From a virus, in IMG/VR virus record IMGVR_UViG_3300006917_000206, positions 1-20,182 of that record: a stretch of 20,182 nt of DNA, one strand, 5' to 3'. Shown one piece after another: positions 7,335 to 14,366 of this stretch. Every line of letters starts with the position of its first letter. The stretch's first letter is position 1. The notes under the pieces were generated by a model. The model was not told the DNA's origin and did not search any database. It was given only the letters and a program-made list of their open reading frames with translations. Made by a program: the position numbers and the translations under genes.

Positions 7335-7834
7335 GGTGTGGTTCCGCCGTCAATGGTTAAAAAGTCTGATGTTTCAGTTTCTTGTGGTGGCATATCAGAA
7401 TAATATGCAGGTTTTACTATCAAATCTAAAGGAACACCACAGTTATCGTCAATGAACATGGGTTGTTCTGCGTTAGTACTTTCATTTATAGCTCTAAATG
7501 TCAACTTATAAGTGCGTTGTTTAAGCCCATCTACAATACTTTTAGGTATGACAAATGTGCCCCAACCACGTTGTCTATTGGTAAATGCCACACCAAAACT
7601 ATGTTCAGTCCATTGATTGTCAGGATTTTGTATATCAACCTGCATGACACGCCCGGTCATGTCTACTGACTTTTGATCCTGATTGCGTACACGTACTTGA
7701 ATTGGATTATCTATGCCTTGGTATATAACAATTGGATGAGCGTACACTTCACGGTTCCTCGTAGTAAAAATTGTAGGGTCCCAAAATTCGGCCACTACTC
7801 GAACTGGATATAAATATGTTTGGATTGTGATCAT
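7331..7834 (-). CDS. Probable baseplate/fibre-associated structural protein
   Basis: 167 residues, mostly predicted beta strands. The stretch from about residue 36 (IYQGIDNPIQVRVRNQDQK, then SVDMTGRVMQVDI) resembles the immunoglobulin-like N-terminal domain of phage upper-baseplate and fibre-connector proteins (BppU-type), where a hydrophobic strand is followed by a linear description of tethered fibres. This is an inference from pattern and position directly before the fibre gene (ATGA overlap). The C-terminal 25 residues are acidic and Thr-rich (PPQETETSDFLTIDGGTTP) and may be a flexible linker. A TAAATA-containing sequence just upstream resembles a late box only weakly. A plus-strand late promoter lies inside its first codons. 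Confidence 0.75.
   Translation of the reverse strand: MITIQTYLYPVRVVAEFWDPTIFTTRNREVYAHPIVIYQGIDNPIQVRVRNQDQKSVDMTGRVMQVDIQNPDNQWTEHSFGVAFTNRQRGWGTFVIPKSIVDGLKQRTYKLTFRAINESTNAEQPMFIDDNCGVPLDLIVKPAYYSDMPPQETETSDFLTIDGGTTP
7809..7816 (+). promoter_or_regulatory. Exact T4-type late promoter, plus strand
   Basis: TATAAATA, 8 of 8 to the T4 late consensus. It is on the plus strand directly before the only plus-strand gene of the window and inside the first codons of the divergent minus-strand gene. Confidence 0.65.
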
Positions 7835-8230
7835 TATTTTACTATTTACCGAAACGTGGAAGAAATTAAAGAGCTCTTAAAAACATACCCTTTTATCACG
7901 TACCTAAGATACGGCGGCGATGAATACATAGGAATTATTCAAAATTCCGATGATCAAATCACAACCATCTATGATTTTGGTAGCTTACGCAATGCAGACC
8001 AAAAGGCCAAGTTCCTTAGCCTAGGCGAGCAATGGTGGTGGGAGTCAAACCGAATGGTTCCAATCAATGTTTTTCTCAAAACTGATTGGACAGAATTCCG
8101 TTACTGTATCAAGACCATGAACAGCAAGGACGTAAAAATAGTGATAGGCCCTAACATCAGCCTAAAAGAAATTGCTGCTAAACGCAGCAAACGTAGATCA
8201 ATTACCCTAGTCCGCAGACCTGGAGTCTAA
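7820..8230 (+). CDS. Conserved phage protein of unknown function, only plus-strand gene
   Basis: Up to 136 residues from a TTG at 7820; an in-frame stop at 7811 limits extension. No ATG is available near the start, and GTG at 7856 (124 residues) is an alternative that would lie downstream of the predicted late transcription start at about 7822. Conserved-looking segments are YLRYGGDEYIGII, LGEQWWWESNRMVPINVFL and KDVKIVIGPNISL. The protein ends in a very basic tail (AAKRSKRRSITLVRR), suggesting nucleic-acid or virion binding. I believe such proteins recur in aquatic T4-like phages, but I know no function. The 3' end overlaps the convergent DnaE-like gene by 24 bases, and the 5' end overlaps the divergent structural gene. 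Confidence 0.8.
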   Translation: MDCDHYFTIYRNVEEIKELLKTYPFITYLRYGGDEYIGIIQNSDDQITTIYDFGSLRNADQKAKFLSLGEQWWWESNRMVPINVFLKTDWTEFRYCIKTMNSKDVKIVIGPNISLKEIAAKRSKRRSITLVRRPGV

Positions 8231-8779
8231 TAAATTCATATGCACTGCTACTAAATGTGCGTAACTGATAGCATGTGCCTTCTTAAAATAATAACCTTCA
8301 CTGGGCCGGTCCCAGATAGTTTTTCCTACATCATGCCAGGTACGCCCTAATAATTCACGCTTGCCTGGCCTAATCATGGCCAAAAACATAGCTAATTTAA
8401 CTATGTCATCTATGGGCTCAGGTAACCGTACTATACTGTCATGGTGGTTACCAATATGAATTAACTGCTCACAGAATGACTTTTCAAGTAGTCTATGCCA
8501 AGGTGGTTCGCGCTGCATGAGTTCAAGTAGCCTAGATTCTGTGCCCACTTCATTATACACCGATACATTAAGAAAGTCTAGCTTGATATAACCACGCTGT
8601 TCAGCAGTTTCATAGTCCAAGCTGGCACGCCCTGTGGCAGGATCCACAGGAATATCCGTTACGTATACACCAGTATTATGTGCTGCATGATTGCGATTGG
8701 TGGCTACTCGATGCTGAATTACTGCTAGTATCTGCTGCCTATCAGCAAAATCGATGTCAATATCACTTTGAAATTTCAT
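8207..8779 (-). CDS. Mini C-family DNA polymerase-like protein (DnaE motifs)
   Basis: 190 residues with, in order, the motifs of the bacterial Pol III alpha catalytic core: SDIDIDF (residues 5-11, compare PDxDxDF with two catalytic Asp), HNTGVYV (34-40, compare HAAGVV), GYIKLDFLN (63-71, compare GLVKFDFLG with the third catalytic Asp, here Asp68), MIRPG (135-139) and YYFKKAHAISYA (163-174, compare FNKSHAAAYA). PHP, most of the fingers, the beta-binding and the OB domains are absent; DnaE is about 1,000 residues or more. Either it is a stripped-down polymerase or a non-catalytic relative. It is the last gene of the UvsW operon, joined by ATGA to the zinc protein. Homology is inferred from motif order; activity is unknown. 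Confidence 0.72.
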   Translation of the reverse strand: MKFQSDIDIDFADRQQILAVIQHRVATNRNHAAHNTGVYVTDIPVDPATGRASLDYETAEQRGYIKLDFLNVSVYNEVGTESRLLELMQREPPWHRLLEKSFCEQLIHIGNHHDSIVRLPEPIDDIVKLAMFLAMIRPGKRELLGRTWHDVGKTIWDRPSEGYYFKKAHAISYAHLVAVHMNLLDSRSAD

Positions 8780-9456
8780 AATCCGGCTGTTGATAATACT
8801 GATTTAACAAAGTCCACATCCTCCGCAGAGTCCCTAAACTTAGCTTGCCAGTAGGCAGGATCAATCATGGTCATGATAGAACCTGCTTGATCATCGTTTA
8901 ACTTAGACAAAAACTCTTGCCCTGAATCAGATTGATACACAGCCCAGGGACTTACTCTACCAGTCATGATATGATAACATATACGATTTTCATTAACTAG
9001 TCTAAAGTAGTCCTGATACCCATTGCGATATTCAGGATGTTCATGTGCATAATCTATCATGGTCTGTATACTGCGTTCTAGGGCATCTCTGACATTTTCT
9101 TTTCTACTGAACTCAATTAACCATTCGGTATAGAGTTGGTCTGATGTCCAAGAGTCCAGACGTTGATTAGTTTTCAAAAGCCACCTGGTGTAATTGTCAA
9201 GGTTTGGGCAATGAACGCTGTGACAATGGCGACCAAAACGCACAAAAGCAGTGTAATAAGAACTGTCCACGAAGTCCGCATAATTACGCCTTTTAGGTGA
9301 TTGTGTGGTACTATAAAATATTAGGTATGCCTGTAATCCCCACTGTACTCCAATTTCATTCTCTTGCTGATAACGACGCTTAGGTTCACATACGTGACTG
9401 GTCAAGGTCTTTTCACGCACGAACTCGCGTTGACAATACTGACACCGCACAGTCAT
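8776..9456 (-). CDS. Conserved phage protein with N-terminal C2HC zinc finger
   Basis: 226 residues. The N-terminus shows Cys5-x2-Cys8-x12-His21-x-Cys23 (CQYCQREFVREKTLTSHVC), a classical-type small zinc finger. It is followed by a basic KRRYQQ and a helical body rich in aromatic residues (FVDSSYYTAFVRFGRHC, about 62-78). This layout suggests nucleic-acid binding. Its place between a gp62-like protein and the DnaE-like protein suggests a DNA-replication or repair accessory. Start and stop both overlap their neighbours by ATGA, so translation of the block is coupled. I recognise the type as recurring in T4-like aquatic phages but know no assigned function. Confidence 0.78.
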   Translation of the reverse strand: MTVRCQYCQREFVREKTLTSHVCEPKRRYQQENEIGVQWGLQAYLIFYSTTQSPKRRNYADFVDSSYYTAFVRFGRHCHSVHCPNLDNYTRWLLKTNQRLDSWTSDQLYTEWLIEFSRKENVRDALERSIQTMIDYAHEHPEYRNGYQDYFRLVNENRICYHIMTGRVSPWAVYQSDSGQEFLSKLNDDQAGSIMTMIDPAYWQAKFRDSAEDVDFVKSVLSTAGL

Positions 9457-9929
9457 AGTTCATCTTTAATTCTACGTTCATCCCATCCTAACAGTCTAGC
9501 ATGTTCTCGCAACTGCTCATGACTGTTCAGCTCCATGAGTAAATCAATCTCCTGATCATTTGCATCAGGATACATAGTCTCTAAGAAACGACGAGCACGA
9601 CGTTCTTGTGCAGACTTGGTTTCTTTGGCTCTAAGCCAATAGTGATTAGGCGTACCCATTCCGGGACTTACTGTGGTACACAATAACCACTGTAATTCCG
9701 GATGATGCCCTAATGAAAAGAAATGTCGATTCACTCGCTGATTAGCAGCAGTAAGATAGTATTCTTGTAGATCTGGTATACCTTCTACATTGGCCGAATA
9801 CTTCATAGACAAGAATGGACTGAACTCTTTACGCTCATCACTGTCCAAACTCTGTAAGAATTTACGCTGTTTAGTATCCATGGCACGAAACTGACGTGTC
9901 AATGATAACTTACGTTCTTTCTTGGCCAT
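9453..9929 (-). CDS. Possible clamp-loader small subunit (T4 gp62-like)
   Basis: 158 residues from the ATG at 9929, whose A is the last base of the upstream TAA (TAATG). A TTG at 9935 gives two more residues and is less likely. The protein is helical, with DERKEFSPFLSMKYSA (32-47), then YYLTAANQRVNRHFFSLG and PELQWLLCTTVSPG. Short gp62 relatives in marine T4-like phages have this kind of 'EFSPF...NxxVNxxFF...PELQW' pattern, and the operon is rich in replication genes. gp62 pairs with the AAA+ gp44 to load the sliding clamp; no gp44, clamp or polymerase gene is inside this window. The similarity is judged by eye and could be mistaken. The gene itself is secure. Confidence 0.5.
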   Translation of the reverse strand: MAKKERKLSLTRQFRAMDTKQRKFLQSLDSDERKEFSPFLSMKYSANVEGIPDLQEYYLTAANQRVNRHFFSLGHHPELQWLLCTTVSPGMGTPNHYWLRAKETKSAQERRARRFLETMYPDANDQEIDLLMELNSHEQLREHARLLGWDERRIKDEL

Positions 9930-10438
9930 TACCAAGCTCGACTAAAGTCAACTACTTCACTAAGACGACTAATATCTTTAACAAAAAATGCACACAAGGG
10001 ATTGTCCTCATCTTCAGATATTGGCACTGCTAACATTTGTCCACTACGTAGTTTAGGGAAATACCATTTGACGTCTTGATAGATGTCTACAATTTCCACT
10101 GGATGGAATTCTGGTCTATAACTTCGAATAGGATTAAAACAAAATGCTGAGAATCCACGATCGTTTATACTGGTAAGTGGTACTACTTCTAAGTCTCCTA
10201 GATCTGACTCGCCAATCAGCAATTGCCAATCTACTGGCATTTTTATAGTCTGCTCACCTATACGTAGTACTAGGGCTGGTGAATTAAAACTTTCTAAGAA
10301 GATTAGTGGGATATAAAAATAATCTGGTGCTTTGGGATCCGAGTTATCTAGCACACAAAAACGTAAGTCCTCAACCTCGTCAGGAATTTCATTAAGGTTG
10401 TAGGCTCGGTTAGTTTCTAGGTTAAGTATTCTGCTCAT
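9929..10438 (-). CDS. Conserved aquatic-phage protein of unknown function
   Basis: 169 residues from the ATG at 10438, 7 bases after the UvsW TAA. A longer TTG-type form reaching into the uvsW gene is not favoured. The protein is beta-rich and acidic at the start (LNEIPDEVEDLRFCVLD), with IPLIFLESFNSPALVLRIGE, a DVKWYFPKLRSGQMLAVPI segment and a C-terminal hydrophobic strand (CAFFVKDI). No catalytic or zinc motif is visible. A near-consensus promoter places TATAAT 6 bases before the ATG, so besides read-through from uvsW it may have its own leaderless mRNA. Location within the UvsW/replication operon suggests a DNA-metabolism or regulation role, which is inference only. Confidence 0.8.
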   Translation of the reverse strand: MSRILNLETNRAYNLNEIPDEVEDLRFCVLDNSDPKAPDYFYIPLIFLESFNSPALVLRIGEQTIKMPVDWQLLIGESDLGDLEVVPLTSINDRGFSAFCFNPIRSYRPEFHPVEIVDIYQDVKWYFPKLRSGQMLAVPISEDEDNPLCAFFVKDISRLSEVVDFSRAW

Positions 10439-10444
10439 GTTGTT

Positions 10445-10474
10445 ATTATACGTAATCCACCCGCTCAAGGTCAA
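10445..10474 (-). promoter_or_regulatory. Sigma70-like internal promoter before the 9929-10438 gene
   Basis: TTGACC (10474-10469), 18-bp spacer, TATAAT (10450-10445). The -35 matches 5 of 6 and the -10 matches 6 of 6. It lies in the end of the uvsW gene. The ATG begins 6 bases after the -10, so the mRNA would be leaderless or nearly so. Confidence 0.6.
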
Positions 10475-11903
10475 ATGGATAGTTCGCCTCTCTATAAAAA
10501 TTCTTTCTTTGTGTAAGATGCCGCTTGGCAAACTTACATGATGATGTTATATCCCAGATTTGTACGAAGTCTTTGTCCGACGCTTTTCTAATGCCGCGCC
10601 CAATGCTTTGTATGACACGTACAAAACTCTTACCAGGCTCAATAAGCACAAGATTAAAAATCCTAGGGATATTGATGCCAACTGCCGCCACACCGTAGGT
10701 GGCGACAATGACTTTATCTGATGCCGTTGCCACTTCGTCATATTCTTCCTGCCTATCACCTGATTTGGTAGCTCCTGAAACAAACACTGCATCACGTATC
10801 CTAGATACCAATGCCTGCCCTGCTGCTACACGATCTATTAGGATTAAAGTATTGCCTGACTCACGTACACGCTCTATCACGCTGGCTATGTAATCAAGTC
10901 TATCTGCATTTTCTAGTAGGTATTTGAGTTCACTTTGATAGTTAGTAAACTCTTTGTGGTCTATCAACTGCATGATGTTAACATGGCATTGGGCCAATAC
11001 ACCCTGGTCCTGTAACTCACTAGCACTAAGTTGCCCTATCACTGGCCCCAGTGTACATAATAGGGCTAACTTATTGTAATCTTCTTTGGGCACAGTGCCA
11101 GTCAAGCCCCAACGTATAGGTACCGAACTCATTACTCCAGTTAATAGAGTTTTTAGTGCATCGGCCTTGGCCATGTGTACTTCATCTACAATCACACAAA
11201 CTACATTCTCTAAGAACTCACCTATAGTGACTTCAGTATCACCACTTTGTGTATTCTTAAGCAACACGTTGAGACTTTGCCAAGTGCATATAGTATGTTG
11301 GTGGCCTAGTTCTTTACGATCGCCAAAGTATACCCCAACATCTAGTCCGATGTTTCTGTAATCACGTTCGGTTTGAGTAACCAAGCTCTTGTTAGGTACT
11401 ATGACGATAGTGCGCCCATATGCTTCGACACTGGCGCTCAGTGCCGCGGTCATAATAGTCTTACCTGCGCCTGTGGCAACTTCTTGGATACATTGTGGAT
11501 TAGCCAAGAACCTATTGATGATGTCAACTTGGTAATCACGTAGAGCGACTGGTTGTCCTTGCTGTGGATGTCCTTCGGGCCAAAGATGTTGGCTGAAATG
11601 ATTCTCAGTCACTTGAACAAAATCAAAACGTGTTTTATATGATCTTGTATCGTTGATTTCAATGTCATACCCGTGTTCATCTAATATGGGTATGATTTCT
11701 GGTAATAGGTTGATATAGGTAGCCCCAGCTAAACTAAAGTAGCTGACCTTGCCATCCCAACGTCCTAGCCTTACAGCTGGCAGATACCTAGCACCGGGTA
11801 TTTCATATTTGAATCGATTGGTTAGAGTACGCCTAAGATTAACGTCTAGACCTTGTATGCGTACATTTACTTCGTCACGAATTTCTAATAGGGCTTCAGG
11901 CAT
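10446..11903 (-). CDS. uvsW: UvsW-type SF2 DNA helicase
   Basis: 485 residues from the ATG at 11903 (T4 UvsW is about 503). A TTG-started extension to 11978 is rejected. In T4, UvsW rewinds and branch-migrates DNA, resolves R-loops and links recombination to replication. The N-terminal domain has the typical PAVRLGRWDGKV pattern (42-53). Helicase motifs are: I ATGAGKT (143-149), II DEVH (240-243), III GLTGT (266-270), and VI QSIGRGIR (432-439, Arg436 and Arg439). The start overlaps the upstream gene by 8 bases and lacks a clear Shine-Dalgarno sequence, so coupled translation is likely. No key residue is missing. Confidence 0.93.
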   Translation of the reverse strand: MPEALLEIRDEVNVRIQGLDVNLRRTLTNRFKYEIPGARYLPAVRLGRWDGKVSYFSLAGATYINLLPEIIPILDEHGYDIEINDTRSYKTRFDFVQVTENHFSQHLWPEGHPQQGQPVALRDYQVDIINRFLANPQCIQEVATGAGKTIMTAALSASVEAYGRTIVIVPNKSLVTQTERDYRNIGLDVGVYFGDRKELGHQHTICTWQSLNVLLKNTQSGDTEVTIGEFLENVVCVIVDEVHMAKADALKTLLTGVMSSVPIRWGLTGTVPKEDYNKLALLCTLGPVIGQLSASELQDQGVLAQCHVNIMQLIDHKEFTNYQSELKYLLENADRLDYIASVIERVRESGNTLILIDRVAAGQALVSRIRDAVFVSGATKSGDRQEEYDEVATASDKVIVATYGVAAVGINIPRIFNLVLIEPGKSFVRVIQSIGRGIRKASDKDFVQIWDITSSCKFAKRHLTQRKNFYREANYPFDLERVDYV

Positions 11904-13005
11904 TTTCAGGTTCTGCAAGTTGTGTGTAGTATACAATCTTTTCTGCACGAGCCGCAACCTGCTGACGCCTGTGCCCAATCAATAATGTATGCATGGTAAC
12001 TAATAAGGGCATGTCATAATCCAGGTTTTTCCAATTGGTAAAATATACAACACGAGCACTGGTTATGTCCTCATGTGTGAGCAAATGATGCCCCGAACTT
12101 ATTATATCTTCAGAGGCAAAATGTTGGGCAATTAGCTTGTGTAATTTTTTACTGCCAGACTCGTAGACAAATATAGGCCAGCGATTTGTTGATTCTGCAT
12201 AGTCTACAATATCTGCAAAATCAAGAATATCTTTAGTAAATCCTATGTTTACTTGACGTTCAAGTAGTAACTTGGCTTTGGTGTCAGAATGTTCTGATAG
12301 AATTTGTTCGCGCAATTCTGCATCAACTTCATAACCTAATATAGCCGAATGATCAATTAGACCAATGAGATTATCAGCATCGACCCGCTCATAGAGATAA
12401 TCTAGTAAACTTGATTCGGCATTAGTTACAGTGAATCCATGATCTGATCTAGTTAATGCTATGCTGTAGTCTGTGGTGTTCAGCATTGATTCTAACACTG
12501 CTGTGAATTCTGGCGCGAACTCAAAACCATTCTTGATACCAAATTCACGTGCCCAAATTATCCTAGGTTCAATTAAACTAGCCACCCAACTATGTTTATT
12601 AGAATCCCATTGTAACCGACCTGGTACCGTGGTAATATCGGCTCGCATACGACTTATAAGCTCTTGGTCATAAGGAAAGTTGATCCTAATTTCTCCATCA
12701 ACAATAGATATGCGTTTTGTTCTATCTACCGATCTGATAGGTAATTTGAACCTGCCACGCTCAATGTGCTCACTTACATCATAACCGGCCGTGGCCCATT
12801 GCTTGCGATATTTTACTACAATTTTGTGAGCTAGCACACTTTGTCGATCTGTGAATCCTAGTCCTCTATTGACTTGTTCGGCCATGCTCTGTACGATAGG
12901 TTCGTCATACCTAGCTAATTTAATAACAGGATCTTTAGGTGGCCATGTAAGAAAGTTGCCACCTAGAATGTCTATGTAATCTTCAATGTATGGTAGTTGT
13001 TTCAT
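11896..13005 (-). CDS. Conserved phage protein with HARP-like region, partner of UvsW
   Basis: 369 residues. Residues about 27-70 contain the FTDRQSVLAHKIVVKYRKQW helix shared with the small protein at 2-226. Residues about 98-160 (RISIVDGEIRINFPYDQ, then PGRLQWDSNKHSW) resemble the HARP domain of SMARCAL1-type annealing helicases, with the pattern 'hydrophobic-FPY-x-LI... P-x-R-x-WD-x-x-x-x-x-W'. The C-terminal half has a Rossmann-like alternation (RWPIFVYES, SARVVYFTNW, EKIVYYTQ) without Walker motifs, like a degenerate helicase lobe. It is first in the operon and overlaps uvsW by 8 bases, so it may supply DNA annealing or substrate binding to UvsW. Its promoter puts TATAAT 6 bases before the ATG. 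The HARP call is by eye. Confidence 0.75.
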   Translation of the reverse strand: MKQLPYIEDYIDILGGNFLTWPPKDPVIKLARYDEPIVQSMAEQVNRGLGFTDRQSVLAHKIVVKYRKQWATAGYDVSEHIERGRFKLPIRSVDRTKRISIVDGEIRINFPYDQELISRMRADITTVPGRLQWDSNKHSWVASLIEPRIIWAREFGIKNGFEFAPEFTAVLESMLNTTDYSIALTRSDHGFTVTNAESSLLDYLYERVDADNLIGLIDHSAILGYEVDAELREQILSEHSDTKAKLLLERQVNIGFTKDILDFADIVDYAESTNRWPIFVYESGSKKLHKLIAQHFASEDIISSGHHLLTHEDITSARVVYFTNWKNLDYDMPLLVTMHTLLIGHRRQQVAARAEKIVYYTQLAEPENA

Positions 13006-13011
13006 ACGCCT

Positions 13012-13040
13012 ATTATATAATAATTATGATTGCAAGTCAA
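13012..13040 (-). promoter_or_regulatory. Consensus sigma70 promoter of the UvsW operon
   Basis: TTGACT (13040-13035), 17-bp spacer, TATAAT (13017-13012), matching 11 of 12 consensus positions. The -35 shares its first two T with the U-tract of the terminator at 13039-13062. Only six bases (AGGCGT) separate TATAAT from the ATG at 13005. Confidence 0.82.
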
Positions 13041-13062
13041 AAAAAAGTGCCCCTGAGGGCAC
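13039..13062 (-). terminator. Intrinsic terminator of the accessory block
   Basis: A hairpin with 6-bp arms 13047-13052 and 13057-13062 (GTGCCC/GGGCAC) and a 4-base loop, followed on the minus strand by eight T (13046-13039). It ends transcription from the 13091-16861 genes and runs straight into the next promoter. Confidence 0.85.
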
Positions 13063-13090
13063 CTAAGGCTGCGAGGCCGGAGCGCGATAA

Positions 13091-13618
13091 TTAAACGGCT
13101 GCTGTTTCTCGTCGAACACGATCAATCTGTTCACGCAGAATATGTTCTACCATTTGGTTAAAGGTGATGTCACGATCATGTGCCATGCGAGCGATACTAG
13201 CAAAGTCCTCGTCGGAGATATCAATGGGCATAGTAACACGCTCGTCATAATCTCTACCATCACGAATGGCTTCAGCTTTGGCAATGAAGTCATCTAAGAC
13301 ATCGAGTTCAACAAAGTCAACCGCATCCCAGGCTTGACGATAGTTCTCACAATGTGCTGGTGCTGCTTTAATATAGGCTTCACGAGCACCAGTCGCAGGG
13401 TTGAACCAACGATAAGCACGATTGCCGGCATAGTCGCACACTTCAACAACTTCGACGATCATACCGTCAAGACGCACAATGGTATTGATACTGAACCCAT
13501 CATGGTCCTCATTCCAATAACTGAAGTTATAAGCGTTCTCACCATAGCAAGGCCATAGAAAGCGAGCAACCTCAGTTAAGTTATGACCAGTTAATTCACA
13601 AAATCTAGCAAAGTTCAC
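13091..13618 (-). CDS. Protein with C-terminal ribbon-helix-helix-like domain
   Basis: 175 residues from a GTG at 13618, supported by AGGAG 5 bases upstream. The N-terminal 110 residues are unrecognised, with an aromatic, acidic character. Residues about 127-168 (VTMPIDISDEDFASIARM, then ITFNQMVEHILREQI) follow a strand-helix-helix pattern like ribbon-helix-helix DNA-binding proteins and related phage proteins that carry 'ITFNQMVE'. It may be a transcription regulator or DNA-binding accessory, acting as a dimer through this domain. It is the last gene before the terminator at 13039-13062 and is separated by 8 bases from the preceding stop. Confidence 0.75.
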   Translation of the reverse strand: MNFARFCELTGHNLTEVARFLWPCYGENAYNFSYWNEDHDGFSINTIVRLDGMIVEVVEVCDYAGNRAYRWFNPATGAREAYIKAAPAHCENYRQAWDAVDFVELDVLDDFIAKAEAIRDGRDYDERVTMPIDISDEDFASIARMAHDRDITFNQMVEHILREQIDRVRRETAAV

Positions 13619-13626
13619 AGCGACTC

Positions 13627-14007
13627 CTAAGCAATAATAAATCCAAGTTGTTGAAAACTATATGTGCTAACTTCAGCACCACCCTGTAATTCTAACACAA
13701 CTTCACGCCCTTGAGCAAGCTGTTTGAGCTGGTCCATGGCTTCTTTGAGCCCGCAGCCAGTAAGGCGTCGTATTTCTCGCACACAACCAACCCGATCATG
13801 AGGATCAGCTAAACCACGTACAGTGACTCTACCGCGTGTTTGTCCTCGAAGCATCGTGAAGAATACTCTTTGGCCAAGTTCCGGGCAGACATTTTGACAG
13901 AGATCAGTGAACATCTCTATGCCTTTCTCTGCACCATAAACTTCTGTTATGCTCACATAGAAGTTCATGGCATCACGCAGGAGCAGTTCTTCGGCTTGAC
14001 TAGTCAT
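13627..14007 (-). CDS. Protein with L7/L12 C-terminal-like domain
   Basis: 126 residues. Residues about 72-115 (RVGCVREIRRLTGCGLKEAMDQL, shown here in part, then VVLELQGGAEV) follow the C-terminal domain of ribosomal protein L7/L12, whose core is 'KVAVIKxVRxxTGLGLKEAKDLV' and a final 'AGAxVEL' strand. In L7/L12 this surface recruits translation factors and other partners. The phage N-terminal half (1-58) is different and helical, so this is not a ribosomal protein copy. It could compete for or recruit host translation factors, or the fold may simply be reused. The ATG overlaps the upstream TGA (ATGA). Confidence 0.72.
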   Translation of the reverse strand: MTSQAEELLLRDAMNFYVSITEVYGAEKGIEMFTDLCQNVCPELGQRVFFTMLRGQTRGRVTVRGLADPHDRVGCVREIRRLTGCGLKEAMDQLKQLAQGREVVLELQGGAEVSTYSFQQLGFIIA

Positions 14008-14366
14008 CTTTTCAGATTCCTTGGTTGTTCACCTGTTCTTAAACTTTCAAGTAACTGGCGTTCACTTTCTGCTTCTTCGATTTTGTGCCTCTTTGTACCA
14101 TTGTCAATACCAATCATGCTATAGTATGTTGTAAGCCATTGTATACCAGCTAACCATAACTGTAGATCATCTAAGGTTCCTATAAACAGTTCAGCGTCTC
14201 TAGCATAATGCGGAAGTCCATTTGCAGCAGGGTAAACTGCTACGACCTGCACATTGGGCATACTTGCAAAGGCACCATATGTCTGTCTGGTTTCCATACG
14301 CATGCCTTGAGCAGCCAATTGATGGCTTATGCTCTCAAACTGTTGAAGGTATTTAAGACTAGTCAT
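14004..14366 (-). CDS. Small phage protein, paralogue of the next upstream gene
   Basis: 120 residues from the ATG at 14366, whose G-side neighbour forms TGATG with the upstream stop. A TTG one codon earlier is not needed. The core YARDAELFIGTLDDLQLWLAGIQW (in part, residues about 54-77) matches the YNRDAELFVGTLEDLERWIQGFQF core of the upstream gene, and both have a charged helical tail ending in LLxxxxTGxxxP. No enzyme motif is seen. The pair arose by tandem duplication. Function unknown. Confidence 0.75.
   Translation of the reverse strand: MTSLKYLQQFESISHQLAAQGMRMETRQTYGAFASMPNVQVVAVYPAANGLPHYARDAELFIGTLDDLQLWLAGIQWLTTYYSMIGIDNGTKRHKIEEAESERQLLESLRTGEQPRNLKR

Noticed and set aside
7841-7850. 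GGTAAATA on the minus strand before the 7331-7834 gene as a late promoter
   Set aside because: Only 6 of 8 positions match TATAAATA. The virion genes downstream need a late promoter, but this one cannot be called.
10547-10795. Minus-strand ORF in another frame inside uvsW
   Set aside because: It overlaps the region encoding helicase motif VI, and no ribosome site supports it.
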